This document shows, one piece after another, positions 1-8,111 of a stretch of 64,000 nt of DNA. A program made the translations under genes and the position numbers. The notes beneath the pieces were generated by a model. It was not told the DNA's origin. It was given only the letters and a program-made list of their open reading frames with translations, and searched no databases. The stretch comes from Mytilisepta virgata (lineage: Eukaryota > Mollusca > Bivalvia > Mytilida > Mytilidae), in assembly GCA_028015205.1 (NCBI GenBank), contig CM051518.1, forward strand, positions 52,872,372 through 52,936,371, in the 5' to 3' direction. How positions within the stretch are numbered: the stretch's first letter is position 1; each line of letters opens with the position of its first letter.

Positions 1-9
1 TAATAATAA

Positions 10-124
10 CAAAGAAACGGAAGAATAACAATATGTCGTCCCGTGACTACGTTCGGGGCGACATAATAACAAAGAAACGGAAGAATAACAATATGTCGTC
101 CCGTGACTACGTTCGGGGCGACAT
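10..124 (+). repeat. Two hairpin modules at the left window edge
   Basis: Two consecutive copies of the hairpin module, 60 bp apart, belong to a unit whose body lies left of the window. Each starts CAAAGAAACGG and ends GGGGCGACAT, followed by AATAA. The second is followed directly by the CTAG of the next unit. Confidence 0.95.
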
Positions 125-129
125 AATAA

Positions 130-328
130 CTAGAATTGGAATTGCGAGCAATAGCAGATGTCGCCCCTGGCAGCCATCTTGAAAATGGCGGCCATTTCGA
201 AAAAAAAAGTATTGATTGCACACCTTCACATAGTGATCTTACTTTCTGCCAAGTTTCATTCAATTCTATCCAGGCATCTCCGAGAACTAAGCCGGACAAA
301 AATCATTGGAAAGAAAGAATAATAATAA
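130..328 (+). repeat. Short family 1 unit (one a copy, 199 bp)
   Basis: This unit runs from the 5' inverted repeat and tag into a single a repeat, then straight into the tail domain and only two AAAG repeats. Compared with a full unit it lacks spacer b and one a copy, which is one 295-bp a-to-a' period. Crossing-over or slippage between a and a' would give exactly this product. It has no hairpin module. Its start reads GAATTGGAATTGC rather than GAATTGCAATTGC, which disturbs the 5' inverted repeat. Similar short units lie at 19984 and 49362. Confidence 0.9.
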
Positions 329-333
329 CTAGA

Positions 334-351
334 ATTGCAATTGCGAGCAAT
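334..351 (+). other. 5' inverted repeat of family 1
   Basis: ATTGC (334-338) and GCAAT (347-351) are complementary across an 8-nt loop. An alternative fold pairs ATTG/CAAT inside 341-351. The structure is weak by itself, but families 2 and 3 have stronger inverted repeats in the same place (3161-3176 and 17540-17560). Confidence 0.6.
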
Positions 352-356
352 AGCAG

Positions 357-366
357 ATGTCGCCCC
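357..366 (+). other. 5' tag complementary to the 3' hairpin
   Basis: ATGTCGCCCC, 28 nt after the start of CTAG, is the exact reverse complement of GGGGCGACAT at the right arm of the terminal hairpin (888-897). The hairpin's own left arm (ATGTCGTCCC) pairs with that right arm with one G-T wobble, so the tag is the better match. Families 2 and 3 have the same arrangement with different sequences. Confidence 0.75.
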
Positions 367-368
367 TG

Positions 369-470
369 GCAGCCATCTTCAAAATGGCGGCCATTTTGAA
401 AAAAAAAGTACTGATTGCACACCTTCACATAGTGATCTTACTTTCTGCCAAGTTTCATTCAATTCTATCG
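369..470 (+). repeat. Repeat a of the reference unit
   Basis: A roughly 100-bp repeat beginning near CAGCCATCTT. It contains a near-palindromic AAATGGCGGCCATTT, an A-run of 7-10, and the motif CCAAGTTTCATTCAATTC. A near-identical copy (a') follows 295 bp downstream. Here it is followed by ATGTTAAG, the start of spacer b. Confidence 0.9.
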
Positions 471-660
471 ATGTTAAGTTTTTCGCCATTTTAACATCAT
501 TTTTCAAAATGGCCGCCAAACGTCTCCAACCGATCGCCATTTTTTTTCATGAGTTTGTTCTTCTAATTGTACTTTACAAACATACGAAGTTTAATGAAAT
601 TCTATGGTACAGTTTTTGAGATATAAACGTTTTAAATTTTCGGAGGTTACCGATCTTTGA
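471..660 (+). repeat. Spacer b of the reference unit
   Basis: About 190 bp between the two a copies, with AAAATGGCCGCCAAACG, a T-run after CGATCGCCA, and a conserved end CGGAGG-TACCGATCTTTG. Two shortened ends occur elsewhere: junction J1 (ACGTGTTAAATTACCGATC, ten units) and junction J2 (GAGATTTACCGATC, three units). No gene-like content. Confidence 0.85.
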
Positions 661-765
661 ATGGCGGCCATCTTGAAAATGGCGGCCATTTCGAAAAAAA
701 AAGTATTGATTGCACATCTTCACATAGTGATCTTACTTTCTGCCAAGTTTCATTCAATTCTATCC
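661..765 (+). repeat. Repeat a' of the reference unit
   Basis: Second a copy, starting ATGGCGGCCATCTTG and ending CTATCC, after which the sequence enters the tail (AGGCATCTCCGAG) instead of spacer b. Two a' types recur in the array. One has ATTTCGAAAA and usually CACATCTTC; the other has ATTTGGGAAA and CACACCTTC. Confidence 0.9.
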
Positions 766-803
766 AGGCATCTCCGAGAATTAAGCCGGACAAAAATCAT
801 TGG
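741..803 (+). other. Conserved 3' tail domain, family 1
   Basis: The stretch from CCAAGTTTCAT to GCCGGACAA is shared, with substitutions, by families 2 (about 4019-4070) and 3 (about 18081-18132), whose bodies are otherwise different. Common positions include AAGTTTCAT, a TC/TTGG core, CAT-T-C/T-GAG and C-GGACAA, then a short GGAA-purine lead-in. Retention across three bodies suggests a role at the element end, or descent from one ancestral element. Confidence 0.7.
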
Positions 804-842
804 AAAGAAAGAAAGAAAGAATAATAATAATAATAATAATAA
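802..842 (+). repeat. (AAAG)n followed by (AAT)n
   Basis: A purine-only (AAAG)4 tract followed by (AAT)n. Across the array AAAG varies from 2 to 8 copies and AAT from 1 to about 12. Both are length-variable and sit exactly between tail domain and hairpin module. Confidence 0.95.
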
Positions 843-897
843 CAAAGAAACGGAAGAATAACAATATGTCGTCCCGTGACTACGTTCGGGGCGACAT
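843..897 (+). repeat. Hairpin module of the reference unit
   Basis: The module runs from CAAAGAAACGG to GGGGCGACAT and is always flanked by AAT repeats. About 92 copies occur in the window, singly or in runs of up to six, spaced 57 bp plus a multiple of three. I saw no sequence variant among them. Confidence 0.9.
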
Positions 898-898
898 A
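865..898 (+). other. Terminal hairpin of family 1
   Basis: TATGTCGTCCCG (865-876) pairs with CGGGGCGACATA (887-898): 12 bp with one T-G wobble and a 10-nt loop (TGACTACGTT). It is followed by AT-rich sequence, not a T-run. Confidence 0.85.
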
Positions 899-902
899 AT
901 AA

Positions 903-3151
903 CTAGAATTGCAATTGCGAGCAATAGCAGATGTCGCCCCTGGCAGCCATCTTGAAAATGGCGGCCATTTCGAAAAAAAAAGTATTGATTGCACACCTTC
1001 ACATAGTGATCTTACTTTCTGCCAAGTTTCATTCAATTCTATCCATGTTAAGTTTTTCGCCATTTTAACATCATTTTTCAAAATGGCCGTCAAACGTCTC
1101 CAACCGATCGCCATTTTTTTTCATCAGTTTGTTCTTCTAATTGTACTTTACAAACCTACGAAGTTTAATGAAATTCTATGGTACAGTTTTTGAGATATAA
1201 ACGTTTTAAATTTTCGGAGGGTACCGATCTTTGAATGGCGGCCATCTTGAAAATGGCGGCCATTTCGAAAAAAAAAGTATTGATTGCACATCTTCACATA
1301 GTGATCTTACTTTCTGCCAAGTTTCATTCAATTCTATCCAGGCATCTCCGAGAACTAAGCCGGACAAAAATCATTGGAAAGAAAGAAAGAAAGAAAGAAA
1401 GAATAATAATAATAACTAGAATTGCAATTGCGAGCAATAGCAGATGTCGCCCCTGGCAGCCATCTTGAAAATGGCGGCCATTTCGAAAAAAAAGTATTGA
1501 TTGCACACCTTCACATAGTGATCTTACTTTCTGCCAAGTTTCATTCAATTCTATCCATGTTAAGTTTTTCGCCATTTTAACATCATTTTTCAAAATGGCC
1601 GACAAACGTCTCCAACCGATCGCCATTTTTTTTCATCAGTTTGTTCTTCTAATTGTACTTTACAAACCTACGAAGTTTAATGAAATTCTATGGTACAGTT
1701 TTTGAGATATAAACGTTTTAAATTTTCGGAGGGTACCGATCTTTGAATGGCGGCCATCTTGAAAATGGCGGCCATTTCGAAAAAAAAAGTATTGATTGCA
1801 CATCTTCACATAGTGATCTTACTTTCTGCCAAGTTTCATTCAATTCTATCCAGGCATCTCCGAGAACTAAGCCGGACAAAAATCATTGGAAAGAAAGAAA
1901 GAAAGAATAATAATAACTAGAATTGCAATTGCGAGCAATAGCAGATGTCGCCCCTGGCAGCCATCTTCAAAATGGCGGCCATTTTGAAAAAAAAAGTACT
2001 GATTGCACACCTTCACATAGTGATCTTACTTTCTGCCAAGTTTCATTCAATTCTATCGATGTTAAGTTTTTCGCCATTTTAACATCATTTTTCAAAATGG
2101 CCGCCAAACGTCTCCAACCGATCGCCATTTTTTTTCATCAGTTTGTTCTTCTAATTGTACTTTACAAACATACGAAGTTTAATGAAATTCTATGGTACAG
2201 TTTTTGAGATATAAACGTTTTAAATTTTCGGAGGGTACCGATCTTTGAATGGCGGCCATCTTGAAAATGGCGGCCATTTCGAAAAAAAAAGTATTGATTG
2301 CACATCTTCACATAGTGATCTTACTTTCTGCCAAGTTTCATTCAATTCTATCCAGGCATCTCCGAGAATTAAGCCGGACAAAAATCATTGGAAAGAAAGA
2401 AAGAAAGAATAATAATAATAATAATAATAACAAAGAAACGGAAGAATAACAATATGTCGTCCCGTGACTACGTTCGGGGCGACATAATAATAATAATAAT
2501 AATAATAACAAAGAAACGGAAGAATAACAATATGTCGTCCCGTGACTACGTTCGGGGCGACATAATAATAATAATAACAAAGAAACGGAAGAATAACAAT
2601 ATGTCGTCCCGTGACTACGTTCGGGGCGACATAATAATAATAATAACTAGAATTGCAATTGCGAGCAATAGCAGATGTCGTCCCTGGCAGCCATCTTGAA
2701 AATGGCGGCCATTTTGAAAAAAAAAGTACTGATTGCACACCTTCACATAGTGATCTTACTTTCTGCCAAGTTTCATTCAATTCTATCGATGTTAAGTTTT
2801 TCGCCATTTTAACATCATTTTTCAAAATGGCCGCCAAACGTCTCCAACCGATCGCCATTTTTTTTCATGAGTTTGTTCTTCTAATTGTACTTTACAAACA
2901 TACGAAGTTTAATGAAATTCTATGGTACAGTTTTTGAGATATAAACGTTTTAAATTTTCGGAGGGTACCGATCTTTGAATGGCGGCCATCTTGAAAATGG
3001 CGGCCATTTGGGAAAAAAAAGTATTGATTGCACACCTTCACATAGTGATCTTACTTTCTGCCAAGTTTCATTCAATTCTATCCAGGCATCTCCGAGAACT
3101 AAGCCGGACAAAAATCATTGGAAAGAAAGAAAGAAAGAATAATAATAATAA
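903..3151 (+). repeat. Family 1 units starting 903, 1416, 1917, 2647
   Basis: Unit 903 carries GGCCGTCAAACG instead of GGCCGCCAAACG. Unit 1917 ends with three hairpin modules. Unit 2647 has the tag variant ATGTCGTCCC and the GGGAAA type of a'; it has no hairpin module and ends in (AAT)n directly before family 2. Confidence 0.9.
2431..2632 (+). repeat. Three hairpin modules
   Basis: Run of three identical modules separated by AAT tracts of different length, closing unit 1917. Confidence 0.9.
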
Positions 3152-3160
3152 TTAAAATTT

Positions 3161-3176
3161 ACGTTTCGCGAAACGT
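3161..3176 (+). other. 5' palindrome of family 2
   Basis: ACGTTTCGCGAAACGT is a perfect 16-bp palindrome, three bases before the tag ATGTCCCC. It occupies the position of the weaker family 1 inverted repeat. Confidence 0.85.
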
Positions 3177-3211
3177 GAGATGTCCCCTCCCGTGCCCATT
3201 TTATGCCTGTT

Positions 3212-3231
3212 CTCTTCAACAAGTTGAAGAG
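3212..3231 (+). other. Internal inverted repeat in family 2
   Basis: CTCTTCAAC and GTTGAAGAG are perfect 9-bp complements separated by AA. It lies between the 5' end and the tandem repeats and has no counterpart in family 1. Confidence 0.8.
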
Positions 3232-3298
3232 TCGCCATCACCGATATACACTGTATACCAAGTTTCGTTAAAATCAGACTTTATATTTTTTGCCATTT

Positions 3299-3972
3299 TC
3301 AGCAGCCATCTTAAAAATGGAGGCCATTACGGAAATTCCGAAAATGCGCCGTGAGTCGCCATCACCCATATACCCTGTATACCAAGTTTCGTTGAAATCA
3401 GACAATGTTTACATTTTTCACCATTTGGCGGCCATCTTGAAAATGGCGGCCATTACAAAAATTCCGACAATGCGCCGTCAGTCGCCATCACCCATATACC
3501 CTGTATACCAAGTTTCATTGAAATCGGACAATGTTTACATTTTTCACCATTTTCGGGGGCCATCTTGAAAATGGCGGCCATTACAAAAATTCCGACAATG
3601 CGCCGTCAGTCCCCATCACCTATATACCCTGTATACCAAGATTCGTTGAAATCGGACAATGTTTACATTTTTCGCCATTTTCGGCCGCCATCTTGAAAAT
3701 GGCGGCCATTACAAAACTTCCGACAATGCGCCGTCAGTTGCCATCACCCTTATACCCTGTATACCAAGTTTCATTGAAATTGGACAATGTTTACATTTTT
3801 CGCGATTTTCGGCGGCCATCTTGAAAATGGCGGCCATTACAGAAATTCCGACAATGCGCCATCAGTCGCCATCACCGTTATACCCTGTATACCAAGTTTC
3901 GTTGAAATTGGACAATGTTTACATTTTTCGCCATTTTTGGCGGCCATCTTGGAAATGGCGGCCATTTTGAAA
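3299..3972 (+). repeat. 128-bp tandem repeats inside family 2
   Basis: CCATCTT recurs at 3305, 3432, 3560, 3688, 3816 and 3944, a period of 127-128 bp. Each repeat carries GCGGCCATCTTGAAAATGG, a TTCCGA/AATGCGCC segment, CCCTGTATACCAAGTTTC and a GACAATGTTTACATTTTTC segment. Repeats differ by several substitutions, more than family 1 units do, so this subarray appears older. The ATGGCGGCCAT and CCAAGTTTC motifs are shared with family 1. Confidence 0.9.
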
Positions 3973-4018
3973 TTATAAACCGCAAAAAACACTGTAGGAC
4001 CTTGGGACCTATCACCCC

Positions 4019-4070
4019 TCCAAGTTTCATATTGATCGGTCCATCCATTTCCGAGGAGATAGCCGGACAA
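4019..4070 (+). other. Tail domain of family 2
   Basis: CCAAGTTTCATATTGATCGG through AGCCGGACAA matches the family 1 tail in order and spacing. It is followed by a purine-rich lead, (AAT)n-like sequence and AAGAAACGGAG, recalling AAGAAACGGAAG of the family 1 module. Confidence 0.7.
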
Positions 4071-4145
4071 GTTCGTGCATCAGGTTGACGGAAGAAAAAG
4101 AAAAAAGTATAATAATAAGAAAAATAAGAAACGGAGTAAAAACAA

Positions 4146-4180
4146 TATGTCCCCGACGACACTTCGTGGTCGGGGACATA
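4146..4180 (+). other. Terminal hairpin of family 2
   Basis: TATGTCCCCGAC pairs perfectly with GTCGGGGACATA (12 bp). The inner part adds CAC/GTG across a GA bulge with loop TTC. It is preceded by ACAA and followed by ATAATAA, as in families 1 and 3. Confidence 0.9.
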
Positions 4181-4187
4181 ATAATAA

Positions 4188-7100
4188 CTAGAATTGCAAT
4201 TGCGAGCAATAGCAGATGTCGCCCCTGGCAGCCATCTTGAAAATGGCGGCCATTTTGAAAAAAAAGTATTGATTGCACACCTTCACATAGTGATCTTACT
4301 TTCTGCCAAGTTTCATTCAATTCTATCCATGTTAAGTTTTTCGCCATTTTAACATCATTTTTCAAAATGGCCGCCAAACGTCTCCAACCGATCGCCATTT
4401 TTTTTCATCAGTTTGTTCTTCTAATTGTACTTTACAAACCTACGAAGTTTAATGAAATTCTATGGTACAGTTTTTGAGATATAAACGTTTTAAATTTTCG
4501 GAGGGTACCGATCTTTGAATGGCGGCCATCTTGAAAATGGCGGCCATTTCGAAAAAAAAAGTATTGATTGCACATCTTCACATAGTGATCTTACTTTCTG
4601 CCAAGTTTCATTCAATTCTATCCAGGCATCTCCGAGAACTAAGCCGGACAAAAATCATTGGAAAGAAAGAAAGAAAGAATAATAATAATAACTAGAATTG
4701 CAATTGCGAGCAATAGCAGATGTCGCCCCTGGCAGCCATCTTGAAAATGGCGGCCATTTTGAAAAAAAAAGTACTGATTGCACACCTTCACATAGTGATC
4801 TTACTTTCTGCCAAGTTTCATTCAATTCTATCGATGTTAAGTTTTTCGCCATTTTAACATCATTTTTCAAAATGGCCGCCAAACGTCTCCAACCGATCGC
4901 CATTTTTTTTCATGAGTTTGTTCTTCTAATTGTACTTTACAAACATACGAAGTTTAATGAAATTCTATGGTACAGTTTTTGAGATATAAACGTTTTAAAT
5001 TTTCGGAGGGTACCGATCTTTGAATGGCGGCCATCTTGAAAATGGCGGCCATTTGGGAAAAAAAAGTATTGATTGCACACCTTCACATAGTGATCTTACT
5101 TTCTGCCAAGTTTCATTCAATTCTATCCAGGCATCTCCGAGAACTAAGCCGGACAAAAATCATTGGAAAGAAAGAAAGAAAGAAAGAATAATAATAATAA
5201 TAATAATAACAAAGAAACGGAAGAATAACAATATGTCGTCCCGTGACTACGTTCGGGGCGACATAATAACTAGAATTGCAATTGCGAGCAATAGCAGATG
5301 TCGCCCCTGGCAGCCATCTTGAAAATGGCGGCCATTTCGAAAAAAAAAGTATTGATTGCACACCTTCACATAGTGATCTTACTTTCTGCCAAGTTTCATT
5401 CAATTCTATCCATGTTAAGTTTTTCGCCATTTTAACATCATTTTTCAAAATGGCCGCCAAACGTCTCCAACCGATCGCCATTTTTTTTCATCAGTTTGTT
5501 CTTCTAATTGTACTTTACAAACATACGAAGTTTAATGAAATTCTATGGTACAGTTTTTGAGATATAAACGTGTTAAATTACCGATCTATGAATGGCGGCC
5601 ATCTTGAAAATGGCGGCCATTTTGAAAAAAAAAGTACTGATTGCACACCTTCACATAGTGATCTTACTTTCTGCCAAGTTTCATTCAATTCTATCCAGGC
5701 ATCTCCGAGAACTAAGCCGGACAAAAATCATTGGAAAGAAAGAAAGAATAATAATAACAAAGAAACGGAAGAATAACAATATGTCGTCCCGTGACTACGT
5801 TCGGGGCGACATAATAATAATAATAATAACAAAGAAACGGAAGAATAACAATATGTCGTCCCGTGACTACGTTCGGGGCGACATAATAACTAGAATTGCA
5901 ATTGCGAGCAATAGCAGATGTCGCCCCTGGCAGCCATCTTGAAAATGGCGGCCATTTTGAAAAAAAAAGTACTGATTGCACACCTTCACATAGTGATCTT
6001 ACTTTCTGCCAAGTTTCATTCAATTCTATCGATGTTAAGTTTTTCGCCATTTTAACATCATTTTTCAAAATGGCCGCCAAACGTCTCCAACCGATCGCCA
6101 TTTTTTTTCATCAGTTTGTTCTTCTAATTGTACTTTACAAACCTACGAAGTTTAATGAAATTCTATGGTACAGTTTTTGAGATATAAACGTTTTAAATTT
6201 TCGGAGGGTACCGATCTTTGAATGGCGGCCATCTTGAAAATGGCGGCCATTTTGAAAAAAAAAAGTATTGATTGCACACCTTCACATAGTGATCTTACTT
6301 TCTGCCAAGTTTCATTCAATTCTATCCAGGCATCTCCGAGAACTAAGCCGGACAAAAATCATTGGAAAGAAAGAAAGAAAGAATAATAATAATAACTAGA
6401 ATTGCAATTGCGAGCAATAGCAGATGTCGCCCCTGGCAGCCATCTTGAAAATGGCGGCCATTTCGAAAAAAAAGTATTGATTGCACACCTTCACATAGTG
6501 ATCTTACTTTCTGCCAAGTTTCATTCAATTCTATCCATGTTAAGTTTTTCGCCATTTTAACATCATTTTTCAAAATGGCCGCCAAACGTCTCCAACCGAT
6601 CGCCATTTTTTTTCATCAGTTTGTTCTTCTAATTGTACTTGACAAACCTACGAAGTTTAATGAAATTCTATGGTACAGTTTTTGAGATATAAACGTTTTA
6701 AATTTTCGGAGGGTACCGATCTTTGAATGGCGGCCATCTTGAAAATGGCGGCCATTTCGAAAAAAAAAGTATTGATTGCACATCTTCACATAGTGATCTT
6801 ACTTTCTGCCAAGTTTCATTCAATTCTATCCAGGCATCTCCGAGAACTAAGCCGGACAAAAATCATTGGAAAGAAAGAAAGAATAATAATAATAATAATA
6901 ATAATAACAAAGAAACGGAAGAATAACAATATGTCGTCCCGTGACTACGTTCGGGGCGACATAACTAGAATTGCAATTGCGAGCAATAGCAGATGTCGCC
7001 CCTGGCAGCCATCTTGAAAATGGCGGCCATTTCGAAAAAAAAGTATTGATTGCACACCTTCACATAGTGATCTTACTTTCTGCCAAGTTTCATTCAATTC

Positions 7101-8111
7101 TATCCATGTTAAGTTTTTCGCCATTTTAACATCATTTTTCAAAATGGCCGCCAAACGTCTCCAACCGATCGCCATTTTTTTTCATCAGTTTGTTCTTCTA
7201 ATTGTACTTTACAAACCTACGAAGTTTAATGAAATTCTATGGTACAGTTTTTGAGATATAAACGTTTTAAATTTTCGGAGGGTACCGATCTTTGAATGGC
7301 GGCCATCTTGAAAATGGCGGCCATTTCGAAAAAAAAAGTATTGATTGCACATCTTCACATAGTGATCTTACTTTCTGCCAAGTTTCATTCAATTCTATCC
7401 AGGCATCTCCGAGAACTAAGCCGGACAAAAATCATTGGAAAGAAAGAAAGAAAGAAAGAAAGAATAACTAGAATTGCAATTGCGAGCAATAGCAGATGTC
7501 GCCCCTGGCAGCCATCTAGAAAATGGCGGCCATTTCGAAAAAAAAGTATTGATTGCACACCTTCACATAGTGATCTTACTTTCTGCCAAGTTTCATTCAA
7601 TTCTATCCATGTTAAGTTTTTCGCCATTTTAACATCATTTTTCAAAATGGCCGCCAAACGTCTCCAACCGATCGCCATTTTTTTTCATCAGTTTGTTCTT
7701 CTAATTGTACTTTACAAACCTACGAAGTTTAATGAAATTCTATGGTACAGTTTTTGAGATATAAACGTTTTAAATTTTCGGAGGGTACCGATCTTTGAAT
7801 GGCGGCCATCTTGAAAATGGCGGCCATTTCGAAAAAAAAAGTATTGATTGCACATCTTCACATAGTGATCTTACTTTCTGCCAAGTTTCATTCAATTCTA
7901 TCCAGGCATCTCCGAGAACTAAGCCGGACAAAAATCATTGGAAAGAAAGAAAGAAAGAAAGAAAGAATAATAATAATAATAATAATAACAAAGAAACGGA
8001 AGAATAACAATATGTCGTCCCGTGACTACGTTCGGGGCGACATAATAATAATAACAAAGAAACGGAAGAATAACAATATGTCGTCCCGTGACTACGTTCG
8101 GGGCGACATAA
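4188..8111 (+). repeat. Family 1 units starting 4188, 4692, 5270, 5890, 6396, 6965, 7468
   Basis: Hairpin modules: one in 4692 (5210-5264), two in 5270 (5758-5884), one in 6396 (6908-6962), two in 7468 (7989-8109). Unit 5270 has junction J1 at about 5568-5590. Unit 5890 mixes the two body haplotypes. Unit 6396 carries TACTTGACAAACC instead of TACTTTACAAACC, shared only with unit 53986. Unit 7468 has CATCTAGAAAATGG in its first a copy. Confidence 0.9.

Larger units (their letters stand above)
329..902 (+). mobile_element. Reference full family 1 unit
   Basis: This copy contains every part of the unit: CTAG (329-332), 5' inverted repeat, tag, repeat a, spacer b, repeat a', tail domain, purine tract, (AAT)n and one hairpin module ending in GACATAATAA. 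The ordered ends, with a 5' inverted repeat plus tag and a 3' GC-rich hairpin in AT-rich flanks, resemble a non-autonomous transposable element rather than a simple satellite. There is no coding capacity, so any transposition would need enzymes from elsewhere. The class is uncertain: rolling-circle (Helitron/Helentron-like) is the best guess from the 3' hairpin, the AT-rich junctions and the lack of recognisable target duplications. Confidence 0.65.
3152..4187 (+). mobile_element. Family 2 element, single copy
   Basis: An element of about 1.04 kb with a body unlike family 1, set between (AAT)n of unit 2647 and the CTAG of the next family 1 unit. It starts TTAAAATTT, has a 16-bp palindrome, a tag ATGTCCCC (3180-3187), six 128-bp repeats, a tail domain, a purine/AAT tract and a terminal hairpin. 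The tag begins 28 nt from the start, as in family 1. The tag is the reverse complement of GGGGACAT in the hairpin right arm. No coding sequence is evident. It looks like an insertion into an AAT junction or a relic that preceded the expansion. Confidence 0.7.

Noticed and set aside
10..124. CRISPR array
   Set aside because: The 57-60 bp repeats are separated only by AAT microsatellite of variable length, not by unique spacers, and there are no cas genes.
335..619. Recurrent 94-codon open frame in most units
   Set aside because: It starts at TTG inside the 5' inverted repeat and ends in spacer b. It is broken in many units by A-run length changes, so there is no sign of protein selection.
878..895. 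tRNA-type B box (SINE origin) in the hairpin loop
   Set aside because: GTTCGGGGC only partly fits the B box and no A box lies at a suitable distance upstream.
865..898. Rho-independent terminator
   Set aside because: The hairpin is followed by AATAATAA, not a T-run, and there are no bacterial genes nearby.
843..902. Integron attC sites
   Set aside because: No core-site GTTRRRY motif pair, no cassette genes and no integrase.
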